Source: Pseudoclavibacter sp. AY1F1 (GTDB lineage Bacteria; Actinomycetota; Actinomycetes; Actinomycetales; Microbacteriaceae). Taken from it: a stretch of DNA of 64,000 bases. Each line of letters starts with the position of its first letter. Within the stretch, counting starts at the first letter, position 1. Below the pieces are notes generated by a model. It searched no databases. It was not told the DNA's origin and saw only the letters and a list, made by a program, of their open reading frames with translations. Positions 18,075 through 25,771 of this stretch are shown here, piece after piece. The DNA is taken from positions 248,001-312,000 of the forward strand of contig NZ_PSTQ01000003.1 of the NCBI RefSeq assembly GCF_002931075.1, read 5' to 3'. Both the position numbers and the translations under genes were made by a program.

Positions 18075-18833
18075 ATGCTGGATCGCGCTCTCGCGGCCCC
18101 GATCGTGCTGCTGCACGGAGTCGGCCTCGACCGACTCATGTGGGGTGAGACCTCGACCATGCTCGAAGAGATGGGGTATCGGGTGGTCGCCCTCGACCTT
18201 CCAGGCCACGGGTCGAGGCCACCGCTGAGGTCCCGGACGTCACTCGGCGAGCTCGCCGGGGATGTCGAGGCGCGGTTGCCTGACGGTGAATGCCACCTCG
18301 TCGGCTTCTCGTTGGGGGCACTCATCGCCCAGCAGCTCGCCGTCGCCGCACCGCACCGGGTGCGCACGCTCGGCTGCGTGAGCTCGGTCTGCGAGCGAAC
18401 GGATGCGGAGTCCGCGGCCGTACTCGGGCGCCTGGCGACGGCGCAGAACGACTTCACGGCGACCGTCGAACGCTCGATCAAGCGCTGGTATGCGGGCACG
18501 ACCGTGAGCGCGCAGCTTGTCGCCGAGACCAAGCGCACGCTCGAATCGAACGACGTCGAGTCGTTCGTCCGCGCCTACGAGGTCTTCGCCATGGGCGACC
18601 CTGCGATCGCGCCGTTCCTCTCGGGCATCCGGCAACGCACGCTGGCGATCACCGGCGAGCTCGACCCGGGGTCGACCCCGGAGATGACCGAGCGACTTGC
18701 CGCGCGCATCCCGGGCGCCGAGTCTCGAGTCCTTCCAGGTGTGCGCCACATGCTTCCCGTGCAGGCCCCTCGGCAGCTCGCCCAAGAGATCGACCACCTC
18801 ATCAACGACGCAGAAGGAGCATCCAGTGACTGA
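18075..18833 (+). CDS. Alpha/beta hydrolase (Ser nucleophile)
   Basis: A 252-residue hydrolase with the oxyanion motif LLHGVGLDRLMW near residue 15, ALDLPGHGSR, the nucleophile Ser in GFSLG, an acid in GELDPG and the catalytic His in GVRHMLP. The pattern resembles 3-oxoadipate enol-lactonases and related C-C or ester hydrolases. It lies 13 bp after the second AA_synth gene and overlaps the aldehyde dehydrogenase by 8 nt. It probably hydrolyses an ester, lactone or ring-cleavage product of this pathway. Confidence 0.88.
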   Translation: MLDRALAAPIVLLHGVGLDRLMWGETSTMLEEMGYRVVALDLPGHGSRPPLRSRTSLGELAGDVEARLPDGECHLVGFSLGALIAQQLAVAAPHRVRTLGCVSSVCERTDAESAAVLGRLATAQNDFTATVERSIKRWYAGTTVSAQLVAETKRTLESNDVESFVRAYEVFAMGDPAIAPFLSGIRQRTLAITGELDPGSTPEMTERLAARIPGAESRVLPGVRHMLPVQAPRQLAQEIDHLINDAEGASSD

Positions 18834-20307
18834 ACGATTCGGGCACTTCATCGACGGAACCTGGCGCGACCCGGCGGGCGGTGCGTACTTCGCCAGCACC
18901 AACCCGGCCACGCTGGAGACGTTGTACGAGGCGGCGCGCGGCGACGGAGCTGACGTCGAGGTCGCCGTCGCGTCCGCAGCGCGAGCGTTCGACGCCCCTA
19001 CCTGGCGCGGGCTCACTGCCACGCAGCGCGGGCGTCTCCTGCGCAGACTCGGTGACCTCGTCGGTGAGCACGCCGAGGAGCTCGCGACGCTCGAGAGCCT
19101 CGACAACGGCAAGCTCCTGAGAGAGATGCGCGGCCAGCTCGCGTCGCTCCCCGAGTACCTCTACTACTACGGGGGACTCGCGGACAAGATCCAGGGCTCG
19201 CAGATCCCCACGAACGACCTGCGCATCCTGAACTACACGCAGCATGAACCTCTCGGCGTGGTGGCCGCGATCACCCCGTGGAACTCGCCGCTGACGTTGA
19301 CGACGTCGAAGATCGCGCCGGCCCTCGCTGCGGGCAACACCGTGGTCATCAAGCCCAGTGAGTACACCTCGCGAACGGTGCTGCGCTTCGCTGAGCTCGC
19401 CGCCCAAGCCGGTTTCCCGGACGGGGTCGTCAACGTCGTGACCGGACTCGGGAACGAGGCCGGTGCTGCGTTGGTCGAGCATCCGGGCATCGCGAAGATC
19501 TCCTTCACCGGCTCGACGCGCACCGGCTCGGCCATTGCTTCGAGCGCGGCCGCCCGGTTCATCGGCTGCACGCTCGAACTCGGCGGAAAGAGCCCGAATA
19601 TCGTGTTCGGTGACGCTGACGTCGGCAACGCGGCGATGGGGGTCATCGCGGGGATCTTCGCGGCGGCAGGGCAGACGTGCATCGCCGGCAGTCGTGTCTT
19701 CGCGCACCGTTCGGTGTATGACGAGCTGCTCGAGCGTGTCTCTGCGAGGGCGAAGTCGATCGTCATCGGCGACCCGATGGATGCCGCGACCGAGCTCGGC
19801 CCGTTGGCTTTCGAGGCCCAGCTCGAGAAGGTGCGATCGTACGTCGGGATCGGCGTGGATGAGGGCGCACGGGTTCATTCTGGCGGCGGCAGCCCGGACG
19901 TTGCGCTGCCCGGGTACTTCTTCGAACCGACCGTGCTCACCGACGTGACGAACCAGATGCGCGTCGTGCGTGAGGAGATTTTCGGGCCCGTCGCGGCGAT
20001 CATGCCGTTCGACGACGAGGACGAGGTGGTGCGCCTGGCCAACGACACGGAGTTCGGCTTGGCTGCTGGCGTCTGGACGCAGAATCTTGCCTGCGCGCAT
20101 CGGATGTCGCGGCGGTTGGACGCTGGCACGATCTGGATCAACACCTACCGTGCGATGTCACCGATGTCGCCGCGGCAGGGGTTCAAGAACTCTGGCGTGG
20201 GAATCGAGCACGGGATCGAGTCGATGCATGAGTACACGCGCCTGAAGAGCGTGTGGGTCAACACGAACGAGGAGCCGGTGGGGGACCCGTTCGTGATGCG
20301 CGGCTGA
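18826..20307 (+). CDS. Aldehyde dehydrogenase
   Basis: A 493-residue ALDH superfamily enzyme. NAD(P) binding is shown by FTGSTRTGSAI. The general base Glu is E251 in LELGGKSPN and the catalytic Cys is C285 in GQTCIAG. EIFGPVAAIMPF stands near the C-terminus. GTG 18826 is chosen because GAAGGAG lies 7 bases upstream and the family's N-terminus begins there. It is the last gene of the operon and makes the acid from the pathway's aldehyde. Succinate-semialdehyde- and hydroxymuconic-semialdehyde-type enzymes are among its relatives. Confidence 0.95.
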   Translation: MTERFGHFIDGTWRDPAGGAYFASTNPATLETLYEAARGDGADVEVAVASAARAFDAPTWRGLTATQRGRLLRRLGDLVGEHAEELATLESLDNGKLLREMRGQLASLPEYLYYYGGLADKIQGSQIPTNDLRILNYTQHEPLGVVAAITPWNSPLTLTTSKIAPALAAGNTVVIKPSEYTSRTVLRFAELAAQAGFPDGVVNVVTGLGNEAGAALVEHPGIAKISFTGSTRTGSAIASSAAARFIGCTLELGGKSPNIVFGDADVGNAAMGVIAGIFAAAGQTCIAGSRVFAHRSVYDELLERVSARAKSIVIGDPMDAATELGPLAFEAQLEKVRSYVGIGVDEGARVHSGGGSPDVALPGYFFEPTVLTDVTNQMRVVREEIFGPVAAIMPFDDEDEVVRLANDTEFGLAAGVWTQNLACAHRMSRRLDAGTIWINTYRAMSPMSPRQGFKNSGVGIEHGIESMHEYTRLKSVWVNTNEEPVGDPFVMRG

Positions 20308-20325
20308 ACCGAGCTCGGTGGAAGC

Positions 20326-20784
20326 TCAGCGTCGCACGAACGAGACCTCGTCGGACCGCACGGTGTTGCCGTGTGCATCCACGAGGTGCGAGGTGATGGG
20401 CGTCTGGCCTTCGCGGCCGCGCGCATCCACCTTCGGCGGCGTTTCTCTGGGGAGGTGAGTCTCGGCCCATTGCTTCATCGCGATGAGCACTGCGCTCAGT
20501 TCGCGGCCGGCCGGCGTGAGGTCGTAGGCCTCGCGCGTGCGTTGCCCCGGTTGTTGGTACGAGGTCTTGGTCATCACCTCGGCGTCCACGAGCTTCGCGA
20601 GCCTGGCGCTGAGCACGTCGCTGGCGATGCCGAGGCTGTCACGGTACTCCGCGAAGGTTCTTCGACCGAGCAGCGCCTCCCGGACGAGGAGGAAGCTCCA
20701 CGGGTCATCGAGGACGCCGAGGCAGCGGGCGATGGCGCACGAGCCGTTCAGAGCCTCTGTGAGTGCTGGCGACTGGCGGGGCAT
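20326..20784 (-). CDS. HxlR-family transcriptional regulator
   Basis: A 152-residue winged-helix regulator with the HxlR signature: CAIARCLGVLDDPWSFLLVR, then RRTFAEYRDSLGIASDVLSARL and YDLTPAGREL. HxlR proteins sense aldehydes, quinones or redox state, often through a Cys near the N-terminus; Cys16 here is in the usual place. It converges on the aldehyde dehydrogenase and is divergent from the MFS gene, which is its likely target. Confidence 0.93.
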   Translation of the reverse strand: MPRQSPALTEALNGSCAIARCLGVLDDPWSFLLVREALLGRRTFAEYRDSLGIASDVLSARLAKLVDAEVMTKTSYQQPGQRTREAYDLTPAGRELSAVLIAMKQWAETHLPRETPPKVDARGREGQTPITSHLVDAHGNTVRSDEVSFVRR

Positions 20785-20966
20785 GCTGCGACTCTAACCT
20801 GACTCCCTTTTTCGGAGCCAGGTGGGCCCGGCCCCGGATGTGCACTGGAGTCGGGCAGAGCCGCCGTGTGTGACCGAGATCGACCCTCTGAGTTGCTAAA
20901 ACAGAGTCAGCTTCCTAGGGTCATGCCAGGCGGCAAATTTCGACGCCGCATTCGAGGAGGCCCTGC

Positions 20967-21062
20967 ATGTGCCACATCACACTCGCCCGCCGGGCCAGGC
21001 TCAGCGTCTCGCAGGGTGGCGCTTCCGCATTCCTCCACGCACGGGCTGTCCCCGTTGCCTGA
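20967..21062 (+). CDS. Possible 31-residue leader peptide coupled to the MFS gene
   Basis: ATG 20967 has GAGGAGG 6 bases upstream, the best ribosome-binding site in the area. The frame begins MCHITLARRARLSVSQGG and ends at TGA 21060-21062. This frame differs from that of the MFS transporter, whose candidate TTG start (21055) lies within the last bases of the small gene, so ribosomes could pass from one to the other. The peptide matches no family I know. Its RR-x-x-L spacing is faintly like actinobacterial leader peptides, but there is no cysteine cluster. Confidence 0.4.
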   Translation: MCHITLARRARLSVSQGGASAFLHARAVPVA

Positions 21063-22284
21063 CCTGGCCTCGCACCCCGCTGCGGCGCCCTCTGGTCTCG
21101 CGCCGTCGAAGGCGGGCGCGCGCCGAGCCTTCTGGGCGGCAGCGTTCGTGCTCGCCCTCGCGCTCTGGTCGTCCGGGGCGCCGAGCGTCCTCTACCCGCT
21201 CTACGCGGAGCAGTGGGACCTCTCGCCGGTCGTCGTGACGAGCGTCTTCGCGACCTACCAGGTTGCACTCGTGATCACGCTCCCGCTCTTCGGCAACCTC
21301 TCCGACCTCTTCGGCAGGCGCCTCGTGATGATCGGGGGCGTCGCGCTCGTCGGGGTGTCCGCCCTCGTCTTCGCTGTCGCTCCGAACGTGGGGTTCCTCT
21401 TCGCGGGGAGGGTGCTGCAGGGTGTGGGCGCGGGCCTCGCCATGGGCGCCGCGACCGCCTCGCTCGTCGAGAACAACACGAGTGCGAGCCCGCGCTTCGC
21501 GAGTTCCGCGGCAACCGTGTCCACCGCCATAGGCCTGACCGCCGCGCTGGCGCTCAGTGGACTCTTCGCCGAGTTCATCGCCATGCCGCTCGTCTGGAGC
21601 TATGTCGTGCTGCTGGGGCTGGCGGCGATGAATATCTGGCTGCTCGCGCTCTCGCCGGACGACCGGCCGACGGAACGCCGCCGCTGGCGCCCCCAGCGGC
21701 CAAGGGTGCCGGCGGGCATCCGGCTCGGGTTCACGGCCTCGACCCTGTCGGTTGCGCTCGCGTACTGCGTCGGGGCGATCTTCCTCTCCCTCGGCGCGCA
21801 CATGATCCGGGAATTCGCTGACACGGAGAACAGTGCGCTGATCGGTGTCATCCTGGCCTGTTCTTCGGCGACGATCGGGGTCACCGGGCTGCTGCTCTCT
21901 CGGATCTCGGCACACGCTTCGGTCTTGGCCGGAGCGCTCGTCACGCTCCTCAGCCTTGTACTGATGGCCGCGGCCAGCGTGTTCGGATCTCTCCCGCTGT
22001 TCTTCGGGTGGTGTCTCGTCGGCGGCGTCGCCTACGCGCTGGCGTTCACGGGTGGGCTGGGGCTCATCAATCGGCTCGCTCCCGCGCAGCATCGGGGCGC
22101 GAGTCTGTCGCTGCTGTATGTCATCGCGTACGCCCTCCAGGCAGGAACCGCGATCGGAGTCGGCGCTATTGCCACCGGTGGGTCGCTGGCCGATGCGGTG
22201 CTGGTCGCTGCGGTCGTGCTCGGTGGGATGTGCGTCGCAGTCGGCGTGCTGGTCGCAGTGGCCGGTAGGAGAGGAAGCCTGTAG
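21055..22284 (+). CDS. MFS transporter (drug-efflux-like)
   Basis: About 409 residues with twelve predicted membrane helices. Landmarks are GNLSDLFGRRLVMIGG between helices 2 and 3 (MFS loop motif) and GRVLQGVGAGLAMGAA in helix 4, which resembles the antiporter motif C region. The start is uncertain. The frame is open back to 20866, but no upstream start has a ribosome-binding site; TTG 21055 would be coupled to the small gene at 20967. The divergent HxlR regulator is its probable controller. It probably exports a toxic small molecule. Confidence 0.85.
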   Translation: MPDLASHPAAAPSGLAPSKAGARRAFWAAAFVLALALWSSGAPSVLYPLYAEQWDLSPVVVTSVFATYQVALVITLPLFGNLSDLFGRRLVMIGGVALVGVSALVFAVAPNVGFLFAGRVLQGVGAGLAMGAATASLVENNTSASPRFASSAATVSTAIGLTAALALSGLFAEFIAMPLVWSYVVLLGLAAMNIWLLALSPDDRPTERRRWRPQRPRVPAGIRLGFTASTLSVALAYCVGAIFLSLGAHMIREFADTENSALIGVILACSSATIGVTGLLLSRISAHASVLAGALVTLLSLVLMAAASVFGSLPLFFGWCLVGGVAYALAFTGGLGLINRLAPAQHRGASLSLLYVIAYALQAGTAIGVGAIATGGSLADAVLVAAVVLGGMCVAVGVLVAVAGRRGSL

Positions 22285-22317
22285 CGAGCCAGAGCGTTGT
22301 GTCCCTGCTCTCTCCGT

Positions 22318-22893
22318 CTAGGCGGCGGGGGTAACTAGCTCCACGAGGGTGCTCACGAGCTGTTCCGGCGTCGTTTCCCACATCTGGGGCGAGAGGTGGC
22401 CGCTGGCGTCCATGCTCGCGATGCCGTGGGCTCCCGTGAGGAGGAGGGCACCGTACAGGTGTGCGCGTTCGGGTCCGACTGCGTCTCCCACGATTCCGAG
22501 GAATTCGGCCTGGGCGCGGCTGGCGGACTCGATGGAGAGTTCCGGATCGGCCGCGGGAACCGTGAACATTCGCCTGAACACCTCGGGCTCGTCTCGGCCC
22601 ACGGTGAGGAGTGCTTCCAGGGCCGACTGGATGCGCGCCCGTGGGTTCGCATGCTCGTCGTCGCGAAATCGCCTCAGCTGCTCGGAGATGCGATCCCAGC
22701 TCTCGGCGCCGACGGCGGCGAGCAGGCTCTCCTTGTCTGCGAAGTGGCGGTAGGCGGCCCCGCGTGAGACGTCGGCTCTAGCCCCGACCTCGCGGAGGGT
22801 GACCCGCTGTGGGCCTCCCTCATTGAGGAGGGCTCGAGCGGCTCCGAGGAGGGAGCGGCGCGTGGCGGCGGAGGATTCCTGACGACTGACCAT
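22318..22893 (-). CDS. TetR-family regulator
   Basis: A 191-residue TetR protein. HTH at about residues 10-55: RRSLLGAARALLNEGGPQRV, then VGARADVSRGAAYRHFADKE. The C-terminal domain resembles the TetR_C_33/WHG type (YGALLLTGAHGIASMDASGH). It is divergent from the SDR at 22943, and the 49-bp gap holds a perfect 15-bp palindrome. TAAGAT stands 5 bp before the start codon and there is no ribosome-binding site, so the mRNA is probably leaderless. Confidence 0.92.
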   Translation of the reverse strand: MVSRQESSAATRRSLLGAARALLNEGGPQRVTLREVGARADVSRGAAYRHFADKESLLAAVGAESWDRISEQLRRFRDDEHANPRARIQSALEALLTVGRDEPEVFRRMFTVPAADPELSIESASRAQAEFLGIVGDAVGPERAHLYGALLLTGAHGIASMDASGHLSPQMWETTPEQLVSTLVELVTPAA

Positions 22894-22907
22894 GCATCCA
22901 TCTTACA

Positions 22908-22936
22908 GTTGACAGTGTCAACCGGAGTGCTAGCCT
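22908..22936. promoter_or_regulatory. TetR operator overlapping the SDR promoter
   Basis: GTTGACAGTGTCAAC (22908-22922) is a perfect 7-1-7 palindrome. It contains a consensus -35 box TTGACA (22909-22914). TAGCCT (22931-22936) is a -10 candidate after a 16-bp spacer. The SDR ATG (22943) would then be at or near the transcription start, giving a leaderless message. A repressor on the palindrome would block this promoter. Confidence 0.75.
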
Positions 22937-22942
22937 ACTGAG

Positions 22943-23809
22943 ATGACAACGTCACCTGAAAAATCATCCCTCTTCGTCGTCACCGGCGCATCCACCGGTA
23001 TGGGCGCGGCGACAACTCGCGCGCTTGCCGCCCAGGGGCACTTCGTCCTGGCCGGCGTGCGCAAGGACAGTGACGGCCGTGCTCTGAAGAGCGCGAACGT
23101 GCAGCCCGTGCTCCTCGACATCACGCGCCCCGAGCAGATCACCGATCTCGCGTCCGTCGTCGAGGCCGACGGGCGCCCCCTGCGTGCCCTCGTCAACAAC
23201 GCGGGTATCGCGGTCAACGCACCGGTTGAAGCGCTCCCCATGACGGAATGGCGACGCCAGTTCGATGTGAACTTCTTCGGACACATCGAAGTCACACAAG
23301 CGCTCCTGCCGGCGCTTCTCCGCAGTCGCGGCCGCGTGGTCATGATGAGCTCGGTCGGCGGTCGGCTCGCGCAGCCCACCTACGGCGCGTACTCCGGTTC
23401 GAAGTACGCACTCGAAGCAGTCAGCGACTCCCTGCGACGCGAGCTCGCGCCCCACGGTGTGAAGGTTGTCATCGTCGAGCCAGGCGCGGTTCGCACCGAG
23501 ATGGTCGGACGGGGCGGCGCAACCGCCAAGACCCTCATCGCCAACATGACGCCCGACCAGGCGCGGCGCTACGGCGGCCTCATGCGCGCGATCCTCGCGC
23601 AGTCCGAGGGGTTCCTCAAGGACGGCGTCGACGCAGCAGTGGCTGGGAGGATCATCGCGACGGCGGCCACGACTCTCAGGCCCAAGACCCGCTACACGAT
23701 CGGGCGCGACGCCGCGATCCTGACTCGCCTCGCGCGCATCCTCCCCGACCGGGCGCTCGACCGGGTGCTCGCCTCCGCGCTGCGCCCGCTCTACCCGAAG
23801 ACCAGCTGA
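22943..23809 (+). CDS. Short-chain dehydrogenase/reductase
   Basis: A 288-residue classical SDR: TGASTGMG near residue 15, NNAGIAVNAP near 90, active-site YSGSK, and the VEPGAVRTEM segment after it. The C-terminal 60 residues are basic and resemble 17-beta-hydroxysteroid or retinol dehydrogenases of actinobacteria. It is probably repressed by the divergent TetR (22893) through the palindrome in between. The substrate is not evident. Confidence 0.9.
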   Translation: MTTSPEKSSLFVVTGASTGMGAATTRALAAQGHFVLAGVRKDSDGRALKSANVQPVLLDITRPEQITDLASVVEADGRPLRALVNNAGIAVNAPVEALPMTEWRRQFDVNFFGHIEVTQALLPALLRSRGRVVMMSSVGGRLAQPTYGAYSGSKYALEAVSDSLRRELAPHGVKVVIVEPGAVRTEMVGRGGATAKTLIANMTPDQARRYGGLMRAILAQSEGFLKDGVDAAVAGRIIATAATTLRPKTRYTIGRDAAILTRLARILPDRALDRVLASALRPLYPKTS

Positions 23810-23864
23810 GTCCCACTCCCACTTCACCTCCAACCTCCGTTGCATCACCACAGAAAGTCACCTC

Positions 23865-24572
23865 ATGCCTGCACTCACCGACGCCGTTGTCCTCATCACC
23901 GGAGCGAACGGCGGCATCGGCTCCGCCTTCGTCGCCGAAGCCCTCAACCGCGGAGCCGCGAAGGTCTATGCGTCTGCCCGCACCCCGCGCGAGTGGGGCG
24001 ATGAGCGAATCGTCCCCCTCACCCTCGACGTCACCGACACTGCCTCAATCGAGGCTGCTGTCGAGACTGCCGGCGACGTCACGATGCTCATCAACAACGC
24101 GGGAGGGCTTCCCCCAACGGCCAGCCTCCTCGACATCAGCGAGGACGACATCCGCCGGAACATGGAGATCAACTTCTTCGCGCCCCTCGCCGTGGCCCGG
24201 GCCTTCGCACCGACGCTCCGCCGAGCGACGGGCGCGACGCTGATCGACATGCACTCCGTCGCGAGCTGGGCCGCCTTCGGAGGTGTGTACAGCGCGTCGA
24301 AAGCCGCGCTCTGGTCGGCCACGAACGCCCTCAGGCTCGAGCTCGCGCCGAGCGGCGTGCTCGTCACGGGTGTGCACGTCGGCTACGTCGACACGGCGAT
24401 GGCCGCGCACAGCCAGGGCGCCAAGATGCGCCCGGAAGACCTGGTCACCGCCGTCTTCGACGGGGTCGAGGCGGATGCCTTCGAGGTCGTCGCCGACGAG
24501 CTGAGTACCCAGGTCAAGGCCGGCCTCGCGGCACCGATCGAGGCGCTCTACACGCAGCTCGCGCGCCCCTGA
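23865..24572 (+). CDS. Short-chain dehydrogenase/reductase, module copy A
   Basis: A 235-residue SDR with TGANGGIG, NNAG, Ser in DMHSVASW and YSASK. It is a close paralog of the SDR at 27978: by eye 61 of the first 80 residues are identical. It lies 55 bp after the previous SDR with a ribosome-binding site like AAAGTCACCTC, so it may be read from the same promoter. Its last 25 bp overlap the converging tetR remnant at 24548. Confidence 0.9.
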   Translation: MPALTDAVVLITGANGGIGSAFVAEALNRGAAKVYASARTPREWGDERIVPLTLDVTDTASIEAAVETAGDVTMLINNAGGLPPTASLLDISEDDIRRNMEINFFAPLAVARAFAPTLRRATGATLIDMHSVASWAAFGGVYSASKAALWSATNALRLELAPSGVLVTGVHVGYVDTAMAAHSQGAKMRPEDLVTAVFDGVEADAFEVVADELSTQVKAGLAAPIEALYTQLARP

Positions 24573-24787
24573 CTCATGTTCTGCACCATGATGAGCAGCT
24601 CCGCCTTCGTTGCCGCGTAGAGGAAGAGCGTGCCGATCGCCACGTCCGCCTCGTCCGCGACCTGCTGCGTCGTCACGCCGCTGATGCCGTGGTGGGTGAA
24701 GAGCGCCTTCGCTGCTCGCATGATGCGCTCGTGCTTGTCCTGCTTCGCCCGCCCCCTGCGTCCCACCGGCCGATCCTGCGTATCCAC
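24548..24787 (-). pseudogene. Truncated TetR regulator, DNA-binding domain only
   Basis: From GTG 24787 (AAGGAGA upstream) 79 residues are encoded. They cover only the TetR HTH, with RIMRAAKALFTHHGISGVTT and GTLFLYAATKAELL. By eye 40 of 67 residues match the full-length TetR at 28843. After MVQN the match stops, nine unrelated residues follow and the frame ends inside the SDR gene. The ligand-binding and dimerisation domain (about 120 residues) is gone, so it is a remnant unless the short HTH still has a role. Its promoter region still has the operator shared with the other module copy. Confidence 0.8.
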
Positions 24788-24796
24788 GGCATCTCC

Positions 24797-24836
24797 TTGA
24801 CAAAATAAATGAGTGAACTCATGATTGAGCTTACTC
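24797..24836. promoter_or_regulatory. Promoter with TetR-type operator, module copy A
   Basis: TTGACA (24797-24802), a 17-bp spacer and CATGAT (24820-24825) form a good promoter for the hydrolase at 24871. TGAGTGAACTCA (24810-24821) is a perfect 5-2-5 palindrome across the spacer and -10 box. The segment 24816-24836 matches the operator region of module copy B (28797-28817) at 16 of 21 positions. Confidence 0.7.
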
Positions 24837-24870
24837 GGTAGGTTAGGAAAAGCGACTGAAGGATACGAAC

Positions 24871-25722
24871 ATGGCAATCCCCGCAGGCAAAGGCCTCGCA
24901 CAGGGGGCGAGCACCAGGACGGTCATGGTCGACGGACACGGCATCGTGTACCGAGAGATCGGCCCGGCCCACGGGATGCCGATTGTGGCGCTGAATCACT
25001 TGGGCGCCAACCTCGATGACTGGGACCCTCGCGTCGTCGATGGTCTTGCCGAAGACCGACGCGTCATCTTGCTCGGGTACCGAGGTGTCGGCCGATCCGA
25101 AGGCCGTGTGCGCGCTTCGACCGACGAGATGGCGCTCGATGCGATCGCGGCCATCCGGGCCCTCGGACTCAACCGGGTGGACCTGTTCGGCCTCTCCATG
25201 GGCGGCATGGTCGCGCAGCGGCTCCTCGCCCTGGCACCGGACTTCGTCGACCGCCTGATCCTCATCAGCACCGGTCCGGCAGGCGGCCCGGGACTCGTAG
25301 ACATGACACGGGTCATGGTGGGTGGCTCGCTTCGAGCGGCCCTGGCCTTCCGAGACCCGAAATCCAGCCTCTTCTTCACCCGGAGCTCAGCTGGTCGCGC
25401 CGCAGCGCGGGCCTACTCCGCGCGACTCAAGGAGCGCACAAGCGACCGGGACGGCAGCGTGGGCCCAGCGGTGCTCCGAGCTCAGCTCGCCGCGGTCCAT
25501 GCGTTCGGGCAGCTCCCGTTGCCCGATCGCTCCAGTCTCCCTGGACCAGTCCTCCTGCTGCACGGAGCCGACGACCTTCTGGTGCCGCCCGCCAACGCGG
25601 CGGTGCTCACCGAAGTCTTCCCGAATGCATCCCTCACCGTCTTCCCCGAAGCCGGTCACGGCGTTGTCTTCCAACACCACGACGAAGTCATCGCCGCCGC
25701 CGGAACCCTCTTGCGACGCTGA
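24871..25722 (+). CDS. Alpha/beta hydrolase, module copy A
   Basis: A 283-residue hydrolase with LNHLGANLDDWDPR after the first core strand, the nucleophile Ser in GLSMGGMVAQ, an acid in HGADDLLVPP and the catalytic His in EAGHGVVFQHH. It is paralogous to the hydrolase at 26821: both share the DDWDPR/DNWDPR, RGVG and SMGGM blocks and the long lid segment. It is read from the operator-bearing promoter just upstream and is followed by a quinone-oxidoreductase-like gene. The substrate is unknown; the group includes many oxidative-stress-linked hydrolases. Confidence 0.88.
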   Translation: MAIPAGKGLAQGASTRTVMVDGHGIVYREIGPAHGMPIVALNHLGANLDDWDPRVVDGLAEDRRVILLGYRGVGRSEGRVRASTDEMALDAIAAIRALGLNRVDLFGLSMGGMVAQRLLALAPDFVDRLILISTGPAGGPGLVDMTRVMVGGSLRAALAFRDPKSSLFFTRSSAGRAAARAYSARLKERTSDRDGSVGPAVLRAQLAAVHAFGQLPLPDRSSLPGPVLLLHGADDLLVPPANAAVLTEVFPNASLTVFPEAGHGVVFQHHDEVIAAAGTLLRR

Positions 25723-25771
25723 CCCCACCACCCGTCCGCGACCCCCACCCAGACCACTAGGAGCATGAACC

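Noticed and set aside
20866-21054. N-terminal extension of the MFS transporter to 20866
   Set aside because: The frame is open, but none of its ATG/GTG codons has a ribosome-binding site, the 63 extra residues are polar and unlike MFS N-termini, and the strong Shine-Dalgarno in the area belongs to another frame.
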